Shown: positions 33,637 to 41,639 of the stretch, piece after piece
Position numbering within the stretch: position 1 is the stretch's first letter
Layout: every line of letters begins with the position of its first letter
Assembly: GCA_035555795.1 (NCBI GenBank)
Contig: DATMGE010000084.1
Coordinates: 62,001-126,000 of the forward strand
Length of the DNA: 64,000 nt
Direction of reading: 5' to 3'
From: RCIO01 sp035555795
GTDB lineage: Bacteria; Pseudomonadota; Alphaproteobacteria; Rhizobiales; Rhizobiaceae
Made by a program: the position numbers and the translations under genes
Notes under the pieces: model-generated
The model's input: the letters and a program-made list of their open reading frames with translations, nothing else
Databases searched by the model: none
What the model was told of the DNA's origin: nothing

Positions 33637-34041
33637 TCAGTGTTGGACCAGTTCGACGATATTGCCGTCGGGGTCCTTCACGAAAGCGACGCGAGCGAGA
33701 ATTTCGCGGTTATAGGCATCGCGCGGCTTCTCGACGCTCACCACGCCGGCGGCGAGCAGCCGCTCATAGGTCGCATCGATATTCTCGAAGGAAAGCGCGA
33801 TATGGCGAATGCCGACCTCGCTGTTCGGCAGGTCGCGCGCGGGTCCGGTCATTTCGCCGCTCGGCTTCAATATCTCCAGAACCATCACGCCATTGATCGC
33901 CAGAAAGGCCACCTCGGGACCGCCGGCGGCACGCACATTCTTGCGCAGGACCAGCTCCATCCCCAGGAGATCGACGTAGAAGGCCAGCGCGCGATCGAGA
34001 TCGCCGGTCGCCATGCCGACATGTTCAAAATGCTGCAGCAA
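33637..34041 (-). CDS. VOC family protein (lactoylglutathione lyase-like)
   Basis: A 134-residue two-module VOC protein. His7 (QHFEHVGMATGDLDRALAFY begins near it), a central IRHIALSFENI and Glu130 in DGNIVELVQ are the positions of glyoxalase metal ligands. It is the last gene of the operon that starts near 39300 and includes an ABC transporter and two dehydrogenases. It may isomerise or cleave a product of that pathway. No substrate can be assigned. Confidence 0.85.
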   Translation of the reverse strand: MLQHFEHVGMATGDLDRALAFYVDLLGMELVLRKNVRAAGGPEVAFLAINGVMVLEILKPSGEMTGPARDLPNSEVGIRHIALSFENIDATYERLLAAGVVSVEKPRDAYNREILARVAFVKDPDGNIVELVQH

Positions 34042-34070
34042 CTTATTTCTCCTGATGTCGTGGCTCGTCC

Positions 34071-35093
34071 TCAGCTCAGCCTGACCGTCTGGCCCGTGCG
34101 TGCGGATTCATAGATGGCGAGAACGAGTTCCATCGACGCGCGCGCCGCAGCGGGCCGCACCAGTGTCGGCGATTCATAGTCGTCGTCGCGCACCCAGCGC
34201 GCCATGTCGTCGATGATGTTCTTCGCCACCGGCGCCGCCGCCTCGGGCGGCGTCTTGCCGCCTTCGAGATAGAGCATCGACAGCGCCTCGTCGTCGATGC
34301 GTGCGCTGCCGCCTGTGCCGTTAACCTCGATGCGCCGCACCATGCCGCCGCCATAGCGGCCGCCGGGGCGCGGATTGTGGAAGGTGGTCGTGGCGATGAA
34401 GGAGCCGACGGCGCCGTTCCTGAAGCTCACCAGCACCACGGCCGTATCCTCGGACTCGATGTCGGACGCGAAGGCCCCGGCGCGCGCGGTCACGCTTTCC
34501 ACCTCGCCGAACATCCACACCATCTGGTCGAGCGTGTGGATGCCCTGGTTGATCACGGTGCCGCCGCCGCCCGTCGCCCAGCGCGCGCGCCAGCCGCCAT
34601 CCATCTCGTAATACCATTGCGGCCGGTAGAGCTTTTCGGAGAATTCTCCCAGGATCGGCTTGCCGATCGCGCCTGACTGGATAGCGTTGCGCAGCGCGTG
34701 ATTGGCCGGCTCATAGCGTACATAATATTCCGTCGCCATCTTCACGCCCGCCGCATCGCAGGCGGCGATCATGTCGTCCACGCGCTCCAGCGTGATCTCG
34801 ATCGGCTTTGTGATGATGAGATGCTTGCCGGCCTGCGCCGCCTCAATGGCGATGTCGCGATGCTGCGCCGACGGCGTATAGATGCCGATGACATCGATGT
34901 CGTCGCGCTCCAGCATCCGCCGGTAGTCGGTATACCATTCCGCGCCGAGCCGCTCGCCTGCGCCCCGCGCCTTCTCCTCGTCACGGCTGCTGACGGCGAC
35001 CAGCGTTGCGCCGGGCAGCGCGTTGACCATGGCCGCGCGCGATGCGCCGAAACCGATACCGACGATGCCGAACCCGACATTGCGCTCTTTCAT
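34071..35093 (-). CDS. Gfo/Idh/MocA family oxidoreductase (downstream copy)
   Basis: A 340-residue sugar or inositol-type dehydrogenase. The N-terminal Rossmann motif FGIVGIGFGASRA binds NAD(P), ITKPIE carries the catalytic lysine, and GTVINQGIHTLDQMVW holds the catalytic His region. It lies 25 bases after the ABC ATPase gene and before the VOC gene, all on one transcript. With the second Gfo/Idh enzyme of the operon it could invert or oxidise two carbons of a sugar-like substrate imported by the transporter. Confidence 0.9.
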   Translation of the reverse strand: MKERNVGFGIVGIGFGASRAAMVNALPGATLVAVSSRDEEKARGAGERLGAEWYTDYRRMLERDDIDVIGIYTPSAQHRDIAIEAAQAGKHLIITKPIEITLERVDDMIAACDAAGVKMATEYYVRYEPANHALRNAIQSGAIGKPILGEFSEKLYRPQWYYEMDGGWRARWATGGGGTVINQGIHTLDQMVWMFGEVESVTARAGAFASDIESEDTAVVLVSFRNGAVGSFIATTTFHNPRPGGRYGGGMVRRIEVNGTGGSARIDDEALSMLYLEGGKTPPEAAAPVAKNIIDDMARWVRDDDYESPTLVRPAAARASMELVLAIYESARTGQTVRLS

Positions 35094-35118
35094 GACCGAT
35101 CCCCGGCTGCCTGCTGTT

Positions 35119-35913
35119 TCATGCTTCTTCGCCCCAACCCAGATGGCTCAGGAATTCGCGCGTGCGGTCGACCAGCGGCGCGTCAAATATCTGGGCCGGC
35201 GGACCCTCCTCGATCAGATTGCCCTTGTCGAAGACGAGCACCCAGTCCGCCACGCGCCGCGCAAAGGTCATCTCATGCGTGACGACGATCATCGTCATGC
35301 CCTCCTCGGCCAGCGCCTTCATGACATTCAGCACCTCGCCGACCGTTTCCGGGTCGAGCGCCGATGTCGGCTCGTCGAACAGCATCGCCTGCGGGTTCAT
35401 CGCCAGCGAGCGTGCGATCGCAACGCGCTGCTGCTGCCCGCCGGACAGTTCGCTCGGATAGCTCTCCGCCTTGTCGGCGAGGCCAACCTTCTTGAGCAGC
35501 GCATGTGCCTTGGTCCTGGCGTCGGCCTCGCTCATGCCAAGCACGGTCATCGGCCCGACGGTGATGTTGCGCAGCGCCGTCATGTGCGGGAAGAGCTCGA
35601 AGCTCTGGAACACCATGCCCATCTGCCGGCGAATGTTCCGTACTTCCTTGTCGTCCTTGGGCAGCGGCTGGCCTTCGAACACCACCTGCCCGCCCTGGAT
35701 CGATTCCAGCGCATTCGTGCAGCGCAGCAGGGTCGTCTTGCCGGAACCGGAAGGGCCAATCAGGCACACGACCTCGCCCTTGTTCACATGGGCAGTGATA
35801 CCGTGAAGGACCTCGACCTCGCCATATCGCTTGACCACGCCCTCATAGGCGATGATCGGGAGGTTGCCTTCGCCCTTGCGCCTGCGCAGCGCTTCTTCGT
35901 CATAGGCTGTCAT
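35119..35913 (-). CDS. Polar amino acid-type ABC transporter ATP-binding protein
   Basis: A 264-residue ATPase of the GlnQ/HisP type. Walker A GPSGSGKTT, QMGMVFQSFELFPHMTAL (Q-loop region), signature LSGGQQQRVAIAR and Walker B MLFDEPTSALDPE are all intact, followed by the VVTHEMTFARRVAD switch. The ATG at 35913 overlaps the permease stop by ATGA. The frame is open to 36558 but runs antisense-like through the permease gene. It powers import of the ligand captured by the protein at 37283. Confidence 0.93.
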   Translation of the reverse strand: MTAYDEEALRRRKGEGNLPIIAYEGVVKRYGEVEVLHGITAHVNKGEVVCLIGPSGSGKTTLLRCTNALESIQGGQVVFEGQPLPKDDKEVRNIRRQMGMVFQSFELFPHMTALRNITVGPMTVLGMSEADARTKAHALLKKVGLADKAESYPSELSGGQQQRVAIARSLAMNPQAMLFDEPTSALDPETVGEVLNVMKALAEEGMTMIVVTHEMTFARRVADWVLVFDKGNLIEEGPPAQIFDAPLVDRTREFLSHLGWGEEA

Positions 35914-36569
35914 TCGGTTCGCCCGTATTTCTTGTGAAGCCAATCGACCAGCTTGGCCTGCGGATAGGCCATGATCCAGTACATGAGCGCGAGCGCCGTC
36001 AGCACTTCGAGCACGCGGAAGGTGTCGCCGCGCACATCCATCGCCACGAAGGCGAGGTCCGCGACGCCGATCACCGAGACAAGCGAGGTCGCCTTGAAAA
36101 GCGAAACCCAGGTGGAGGCGAGCACCGGAATGATGCGGCGGATCGCCTGCGGCAGCACGATGTAGCGCATGACCTGCCATGAACTCATGCCCACGGCGAG
36201 GCCTGCCTCGCTCTGCCCGCGACGGATGGAATTGACGCCGGCACGAAAGTTTTCGGCGTTGTAGGCCGATATGTTCAGGATCAGCGCCAGCGTGCCGGTG
36301 GTGACATTGCTCATGCTGTAGCCAACGAAACGCGGTATCGCGTAATAGGCCCAGAAGACCAGCATGATCAGCGGCACGTTGCGGAAGAGCTCGACGAAGA
36401 TGGTCGCCGGGATCGACAAGATCCTGTAGGGCGAGCGCCGCATCGCCATGAGCAGGATACCCAGCGGAACAGCGACCACCATCGTCACCACAGCGAGCAT
36501 GATCGTCACGCCCACGCCGGAGATGAACTCGTCCCTGTGCGTCCAGAGGACCGACCAATCGTAGTTCAT
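35910..36569 (-). CDS. Polar amino acid-type ABC transporter permease (second)
   Basis: A 219-residue HisM/GlnP-type permease. Several hydrophobic helices are evident, with the ATPase-contacting loop ENFRAGVNSIRRGQSEAGLA near residues 100-120, the EAA motif of the family. Its start overlaps the first permease by ATGA and its stop overlaps the ATPase gene. It forms a heterodimeric channel with the permease encoded upstream. Confidence 0.92.
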   Translation of the reverse strand: MNYDWSVLWTHRDEFISGVGVTIMLAVVTMVVAVPLGILLMAMRRSPYRILSIPATIFVELFRNVPLIMLVFWAYYAIPRFVGYSMSNVTTGTLALILNISAYNAENFRAGVNSIRRGQSEAGLAVGMSSWQVMRYIVLPQAIRRIIPVLASTWVSLFKATSLVSVIGVADLAFVAMDVRGDTFRVLEVLTALALMYWIMAYPQAKLVDWLHKKYGRTE

Positions 36570-37228
36570 GACCGCCCCAGATGCGCCACGCGCCGATAGA
36601 TGAAGTCGACGAGCCGCGTCGTCGGAAACAGCAGGCAGAAGAAGAAGAACATCGCTATGGTATAGACCTCGACGCTTCGATAGGACTGCTGGGCGACGAC
36701 TTCGGCGTTGCGCATCATTTCCGGCACTGCGACGGTCGATGCGATTGCCGTGTCCTTGATGATCATCGTCAGGAACGAGCCGAAATTCGGCAGCATGCGG
36801 ATAACCGCCTGCGGCAGCAATATCTTCGTCAGGATCTGGCGGTGCGACATGCCGAGCGTCATGCCCGCCTGCGTCTGCCCGCGCCTTATGGATACCAGCC
36901 CCGCGCGGAACACCTCCGCCGCATAGGCCGACACCTGCACGGTCAAGGCCATGAGCGCAGCCCAGAAAGGCGGCAGCGACCAGCCGGTCAGGATCGGAAT
37001 GGAGAAGAAGAGCCAGATCAGCACGACCAGCTCAGGGATCGCGCGCATGGTGTCGATGTAAAAGGTGATCAGCAGGCTGAGCCAGCGCGGGCCGTAGAGC
37101 CGGCCAAGCGCAAGGAACAGCCCGACCACCAGTGTCGTGCAGGCGGTGGTGACCGCAAGAATGACGGTGAGCTTCAGCCCGTCGAGAATGAACGGCAGAT
37201 AGCGCACGACGCTGAAATCAATGCTCAC
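36566..37228 (-). CDS. Polar amino acid-type ABC transporter permease (first)
   Basis: A 220-residue HisQ-type permease. The coupling loop AEVFRAGLVSIRRGQTQAGM matches the family EAA motif. Helices flank it, beginning with LPFILDGLKLTVILAV. It follows the binding-protein gene by about 55 bases and overlaps the second permease by ATGA. The two permeases pair in the membrane. Confidence 0.92.
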   Translation of the reverse strand: MSIDFSVVRYLPFILDGLKLTVILAVTTACTTLVVGLFLALGRLYGPRWLSLLITFYIDTMRAIPELVVLIWLFFSIPILTGWSLPPFWAALMALTVQVSAYAAEVFRAGLVSIRRGQTQAGMTLGMSHRQILTKILLPQAVIRMLPNFGSFLTMIIKDTAIASTVAVPEMMRNAEVVAQQSYRSVEVYTIAMFFFFCLLFPTTRLVDFIYRRVAHLGRS

Positions 37229-37282
37229 GATCGCCTCCTCCCCGGAGAGGCAGGGCGCACAGGGCGCCCTGCTGCCAGTCCG

Positions 37283-38107
37283 CTATTTCATCTCTGCGAT
37301 GACGCGGGCTTCTTCGGCATCCAGATCGGCCTGGACGACCGACACGACCGAGCGCGCCCATTCGAGGAATTCCGGATTGTTCTTGTCCATGCCGATGCCG
37401 ACCTGCGTCGACTGTTCGGGACTGTTCTGGCAGTCGTCCTCGCTGGGCAGCACGATGATTTCCGGCAACCGGTGCTTCAGGCGCAGCGCCGAGACGCGGT
37501 TATAGGGCGTCGAGTCGGCATGGCCCGCCACCACCTCGTCGACATGTGCCGTGACGCCGCGAACCTTGGCATTGGGAAACCGCTTGCGCAGATAGGGCTC
37601 GTCCGGCGAACCGATGATGTAGACGAGGTCGACATCAGGCTTGTTGAGGTCGTCGACCGTCTTTGCTTCAGCAAATCGGGGATTGTCCTTGCGGCCGATC
37701 ATGCAGGTGCTGTTCTTGGAGTAGACGATGAAATCGGCAACCTCCAGCCGCGCCGGCGTGACTCCAAGCGCACTGATCGACAGGTCGATCTGGCCGGCTG
37801 CAAGCGCCGGAACCTTGGTCTCGTTACTGACCGGGATCTCCTGCACCTTGACCCCAAGCTCCTTGGCGAGGATCTTGGACAGGAGCCAGGCCGGGCCGGA
37901 CCAGTTTTCGCCCCCGCCCGACGTATTCTGCGTCAGCCAGGGATGGTTGTTCATCACGCCGACGCGCAACACGCCGGACGCCTTGATCCTGTCCACCATC
38001 TTGCTGACGCCCTGGGCCGGCGGAGCCGGCAGATCCTGCGCCTGGGCGCCGGTGGCAAGTCCGAACGCAAGCACCATGCCTGCGGCAAGCGAAGTCAGTT
38101 TGTTCAT
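37283..38107 (-). CDS. ABC transporter periplasmic substrate-binding protein (SBP_bac_3 type)
   Basis: A 274-residue family-3 binding protein with a signal peptide (NKLTSLAAGMVLAFGLATGA, cleavage after AQA). The first lobe starts GVLRVGVMNNHPWL. Two cysteines (STCMIG and EDDCQNS) could form a disulfide. Family 3 proteins usually bind polar amino acids or opines. Here the operon also holds two sugar-type dehydrogenases, so the ligand may be an opine, an amino sugar acid or a similar compound. It is second in the operon after the first Gfo/Idh gene. Confidence 0.88.
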   Translation of the reverse strand: MNKLTSLAAGMVLAFGLATGAQAQDLPAPPAQGVSKMVDRIKASGVLRVGVMNNHPWLTQNTSGGGENWSGPAWLLSKILAKELGVKVQEIPVSNETKVPALAAGQIDLSISALGVTPARLEVADFIVYSKNSTCMIGRKDNPRFAEAKTVDDLNKPDVDLVYIIGSPDEPYLRKRFPNAKVRGVTAHVDEVVAGHADSTPYNRVSALRLKHRLPEIIVLPSEDDCQNSPEQSTQVGIGMDKNNPEFLEWARSVVSVVQADLDAEEARVIAEMK

Positions 38108-38155
38108 GGTTCCATTCTCCTCCCGAATGAAAGTTCCGGCTCGGCCGGTGTGGAC

Positions 38156-39223
38156 CTATGCCAGGCGGCGCACGGCCGGCATGCTCTCCGTCGCTGGCGA
38201 TAGATGACCCAGTCGGCGCGCATCCCTTTCCGCCGTCAGGGCAAGCCGCATGACCTCGAAACAATGGCTCTGGGTCATGGCCGTCTCTGTGCGGTCGCGG
38301 ATGTCGGCGACGATATGATCGAAATATGTGAGGGGCGTCGCGCTGGCGTCGATATATTCGCAACGTTCCTTGTTGGTCAGGAACAGGTGATCCGTCCCCG
38401 GCCGGCCGGCGACATCGACATATTTGCGCAGTTCGATATAGCCTTCGGTGCCGAGGATCGTCAGGCGGCCATCACCCCAGTTCGGCAGCGCGTCGGGCGT
38501 GTACCAGTCGAGCCTTATATAGCCGTGCCCCTTGTCGCCCTGCAGGACGATCTCGCCGAAATCCTCGAACTCGACATCGTTCGGATTGGCATAGTTCGCC
38601 ACGGCCGAGGAAATGATCTCGACCTTTTCGGAACCGGTGAAGAACATGAACTGGTCGATCTGATGCGAACCGATATCGGCAAGGATGCCGCCATAACGAT
38701 CCTTCTGGTAGAACCAGGGCTCGCGCAGGTCGCGATTGTGGCGGTGCGGTCCCATGCCGATCGTCTGCACGACACGGCCGATGGCCCCTTCCCTGATGAG
38801 GGCGGCGGCCTTCATCACGCAGGGCACCTCGAAATGCTCGCCATAGTCGACCGACCAGATGCGGCCGGTCCGCGCCACCACGGCGCGAATCTGCTCGAGT
38901 TCCTCCAGCGACACGCAGCCGGGCTTGTCGACCATCACATCCTTGCCGGCTTCCATCGCCTCGATCGCCAGGGCAGCGCGATCACCGGGAATGCAGGAGA
39001 TGATGACCATGTCGATCTCGGGATCGTCCAGCAGAGTGCGCTTGTCGGCGACGCGCGGTATGTCCGCGAAGCGCTTCGAGAAACCCGCGAGCGGTATCGG
39101 CGAACCCACCGTCCACCAGCCCTTCGCGCTGCAGCCGGCCTTGAGCATGCCGCCCAGCATGCCGAAGGCATGCCGGTGGTCGATGCCCAGCACCGCGACC
39201 GTGGGAGCCTTGCCCTCCTTCAC
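38156..39223 (-). CDS. Gfo/Idh/MocA family oxidoreductase (upstream copy)
   Basis: A 355-residue dehydrogenase. The nucleotide motif reads AVLGIDHRHAFGMLGG instead of the common G-x-G-x2-G, which marks a divergent subfamily. VDKPGCVSLEELEQ carries the catalytic lysine and DIGSHQIDQFMFF the His. I prefer GTG 39223 because the Rossmann strand starts ten residues later; that GTG overlaps the stop of the 24-codon frame 39220-39294. A TTG start at 39337 in the same frame is the alternative. The start is not certain. Confidence 0.8.
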   Translation of the reverse strand: MKEGKAPTVAVLGIDHRHAFGMLGGMLKAGCSAKGWWTVGSPIPLAGFSKRFADIPRVADKRTLLDDPEIDMVIISCIPGDRAALAIEAMEAGKDVMVDKPGCVSLEELEQIRAVVARTGRIWSVDYGEHFEVPCVMKAAALIREGAIGRVVQTIGMGPHRHNRDLREPWFYQKDRYGGILADIGSHQIDQFMFFTGSEKVEIISSAVANYANPNDVEFEDFGEIVLQGDKGHGYIRLDWYTPDALPNWGDGRLTILGTEGYIELRKYVDVAGRPGTDHLFLTNKERCEYIDASATPLTYFDHIVADIRDRTETAMTQSHCFEVMRLALTAERDARRLGHLSPATESMPAVRRLA

Positions 39224-39294
39224 GACACGAACCCGCCGGGGTGGCGCAGGCCAGGATGCGGCATGGCCGCCAAATCCCGCAAACGCATCAACAT
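39220..39294 (-). CDS. Putative 24-codon leader peptide coupled to the Gfo/Idh gene
   Basis: ATG 39294 sits six bases after a strong GGGAGG, and the frame (opening MLMRLRDLAAMPHPGLRHPG) runs to a TGA that overlaps the GTG start of the dehydrogenase as GTGA. The dehydrogenase GTG itself has no good ribosome site, so translation would be delivered by this short frame. It may be a coupling or regulatory leader. The alternative is that the dehydrogenase is translated from a farther in-frame TTG. Confidence 0.4.
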   Translation of the reverse strand: MLMRLRDLAAMPHPGLRHPGGFVS

Positions 39295-39324
39295 GACATT
39301 CCTCCCGAACACGGAGCCTCTCGC

Positions 39325-39357
39325 ATTGTCTTACCAAATTTCATCTGGCCTTACCAA
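39325..39357. promoter_or_regulatory. Two FadR/PdhR-like half-matching operators before the ABC operon
   Basis: CTGGCCTTACCAA (39345-39357) differs at two positions from TTGGTCTTACCAA, the inverse of the site at 39455. ATTGTCTTACCAA (39325-39337) keeps the CTTACCAA half. Sites of this shape are bound by FCD-GntR regulators such as PdhR and LldR. The divergent GntR gene is the likely partner. Confidence 0.5.
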
Positions 39358-39454
39358 TTTGTCAATAGGAAATTATTTGACTATCGCGCAATCAGAGGAT
39401 CATATGCGGATAACAAGGCATTTCAGCGCTTCACATTGAATCTGTCTCATCGGA

Positions 39455-39467
39455 TTGGTAAGACCAA
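39455..39467. promoter_or_regulatory. FCD-GntR operator TTGGTAAGACCAA
   Basis: TTGGT-AAG-ACCAA has perfect five-base arms and equals the core of the PdhR-type site. It lies 68 bases before the preferred GntR start (39535) and two bases before ATG 39469, so autoregulation is likely whichever start is used. Confidence 0.65.
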
Positions 39468-39534
39468 AATGGCAAAGACGAGTACGATCGGAAAGACATT
39501 GGCCTTTCCAGAAAGCGCGGTGAACAGCTTGGAC

Positions 39535-40260
39535 ATGGAGCTCACGCCGAAAGCGCAGTCCGAGGAGCGCCTTTACCGGACGATCGCCCGCCGGATTCTC
39601 CAGCTCATCAACGAGAATGCGGGGCAGCCGGACTGGCGCGTTCCTTCGGAGCGCGAACTCGCCGACCAGCTCGGCGTCAGCCGGCCCGTCATCCGCGAGG
39701 CGATCATCGCGCTTGAGATGCGCGGCATTGTCGAGGTCCGCGACCGCGCCGGCATCATCGTCACCAACGCCGCGCCGCAGAACGGCTTCGACCTTGCGCG
39801 TGATGCCGGTCCGGGGCCGTTCGAGCTGCTGGAGGCGCGTCTCGCCGTCGAGGCGGGCTCGGCCGCCATCGCAGCCGACCGCGCCACGCAGGCCGACATC
39901 GACATCCTGATGGAATGCATCGAGCGCATGCAGGGCGAGAACCTGCAATTGCTGCACGAAAGCGGCGACAAGGACTTTCACATGCACATAGCGCGCATGA
40001 CCAACAACATGCTGATCGTTTCGATCACCGAGCGGCTTTGGGAACTGCGCGAGCAATCGGAAATGTGGCACAAGCTGCATGAGCATATTCACGCCGCCAC
40101 TGTCCGCCCCTTGTGGATCGGCGACCATTACGCCGTCGTGTCGGCCCTGAAGATGCGCAATGCCGACGCCGCCTATCGGGCGATGGCACGCCACATCCGC
40201 AATGTGATGAAGGAACTCCTGGTCGCCGACGAGCGCGGGCGCGAAATCAAGAACGACTGA
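39535..40260 (+). CDS. GntR family regulator, FCD type (UxuR/ExuR-like)
   Basis: A 241-residue regulator. The opening ELTPKAQSEERLYRTIARRI closely resembles the UxuR/ExuR N-terminus. The winged helix follows (WRVPSERELADQLGVSRPVI, then REAIIALEMRGIVEVRDRAG). The FCD ligand domain has LLEARLAVEAGSA and a His-rich core (DKDFHMHIARMTNN). ATG 39535 fits the family length; ATG 39469 is an in-frame alternative. It lies between the ABC/dehydrogenase operon and the hexuronate genes and could sense a sugar acid. Confidence 0.88.
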   Translation: MELTPKAQSEERLYRTIARRILQLINENAGQPDWRVPSERELADQLGVSRPVIREAIIALEMRGIVEVRDRAGIIVTNAAPQNGFDLARDAGPGPFELLEARLAVEAGSAAIAADRATQADIDILMECIERMQGENLQLLHESGDKDFHMHIARMTNNMLIVSITERLWELREQSEMWHKLHEHIHAATVRPLWIGDHYAVVSALKMRNADAAYRAMARHIRNVMKELLVADERGREIKND

Positions 40261-40265
40261 GGCTG

Positions 40266-41639
40266 CTACCGCGCCGCGCATAGCGATGCCAGTTCGGCCA
40301 GAACCATGCGCCGGAATTCCGCATTCGACTGCAATTGATCGGGAAACAGGCCGGGCAAGGTAAACAGGGCCGCCGCGATCGGCCCCGCTTCCGCCGGAAC
40401 ATCCTGCAGGAGCGCAGCGATTTCCCCACCACGCGGATCGCGCAACTCCTGCGATCCGCCGCGGTCCAGCGCCTGTCGGACATAGGCCATCCAGGCGGCC
40501 ACCAGGCGCGCAGCCGGTTCTGCGCCACGATCCTGCGCCAGCATCTCCACCGCCGGCTCCAGAATGCGCTGCGGCAGTTTCTGCGTTCCGTCCATGGCGA
40601 TCTGTGCTGTCCGGTGCGCGATGGCAGGATTGGCGAAGCGCTCGATCAGATCGGCCGCATATGTTGCGAGATTGACACCGGGCACGGGGGACAGCGTCGA
40701 CGATGCCCAGGCGAGATGGCGGCCGACGGCCGACGCGATATCCGGATCAGCCACCGCGTGGCGGACGAATTCATGCCCCTTGAGCTGGCCCAGATAGGCC
40801 ATCAGCGAGTGCGCGCCATTGAGCATGCGCAGCTTCATCTTCTCATAGGGCGCGACATCCGACACCATGATGGCGCCGGTCGCTTCCCAAGGCGGACGGC
40901 CCGCACAGAACCTGTCCTCGATCACCCATTGCGCGAAGGGCTCGGCCTCCACGGCGGCGCGGTCGTCCCGCCCGGTCAGCCGCCGCGCATCCGCCAGCGT
41001 GGTTGCGGTGCTGGCCGGCGTGATCCGATCCACCATTGTCGACGGGAAAGGGATGTTGACCTCGATCCAGCGGCGCAGCGAGGCATCGCGCCGGTCGGCA
41101 AGATCGAGTACGATCCGCTCCAGAACCTTGCCATTGGCAGGCAGGTTGTCGCAGGAAAGCGGCGTGAAAGGCGCATCACCCGCCTTCCGCCGCCGATCGA
41201 TCGCCTCGACGAGCAGCGCGGGCATTGCGTCCGGCGCATCCGTATAGGCCTTCTCGGTGATAGTCAGCGAGACGATGCGGGTTTGCGGATCGGTCAGCCG
41301 CGCGAGCACTCTTTCGCGGCCACCGGACAGCGCGTGTGCCCCGACGACCGATCCGACGATGCGCGCATGCGTTTCCATCCTGTCGCGAACCAGGAGCGTG
41401 AAAAGCCCGTTCTGTTCGTTGAGCGCCGCCACGATATCGGTACTGCGCGGACTGACTGCCTCGATCCCCCAATCCATGCCCCCATGGGCGATCGCACCAT
41501 CGGTGAAGACAGCCATATGGGCGCGGAAGAATGCACCCGGCCCGATATGGACGATGCCCGGCGTCAGCCGGCTTCGATCATAGGCCGGCACGGCGACACC
41601 GCCCGGAATGCCGTCAGTATTGGCGAGCCGCGCGGTCAA
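40266..41639 (-). CDS. uxuB: Mannitol dehydrogenase family protein, probable fructuronate reductase (UxuB)
   Basis: A 457-residue polyol-type long-chain dehydrogenase. VHIGPGAFFRAHMAVFTDGA is the nucleotide-binding start, VDRITPASTATTL the family motif before the substrate domain, and KMKLRMLNGAHSLMAYLG carries the catalytic lysine. Adjacent uxaC and uxuA make D-fructuronate to D-mannonate reduction (or its tagaturonate counterpart) the best assignment. It overlaps uxaC by ATGA and ends the operon, tail to tail with the UxuR-like gene. Confidence 0.88.
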   Translation of the reverse strand: MTARLANTDGIPGGVAVPAYDRSRLTPGIVHIGPGAFFRAHMAVFTDGAIAHGGMDWGIEAVSPRSTDIVAALNEQNGLFTLLVRDRMETHARIVGSVVGAHALSGGRERVLARLTDPQTRIVSLTITEKAYTDAPDAMPALLVEAIDRRRKAGDAPFTPLSCDNLPANGKVLERIVLDLADRRDASLRRWIEVNIPFPSTMVDRITPASTATTLADARRLTGRDDRAAVEAEPFAQWVIEDRFCAGRPPWEATGAIMVSDVAPYEKMKLRMLNGAHSLMAYLGQLKGHEFVRHAVADPDIASAVGRHLAWASSTLSPVPGVNLATYAADLIERFANPAIAHRTAQIAMDGTQKLPQRILEPAVEMLAQDRGAEPAARLVAAWMAYVRQALDRGGSQELRDPRGGEIAALLQDVPAEAGPIAAALFTLPGLFPDQLQSNAEFRRMVLAELASLCAAR

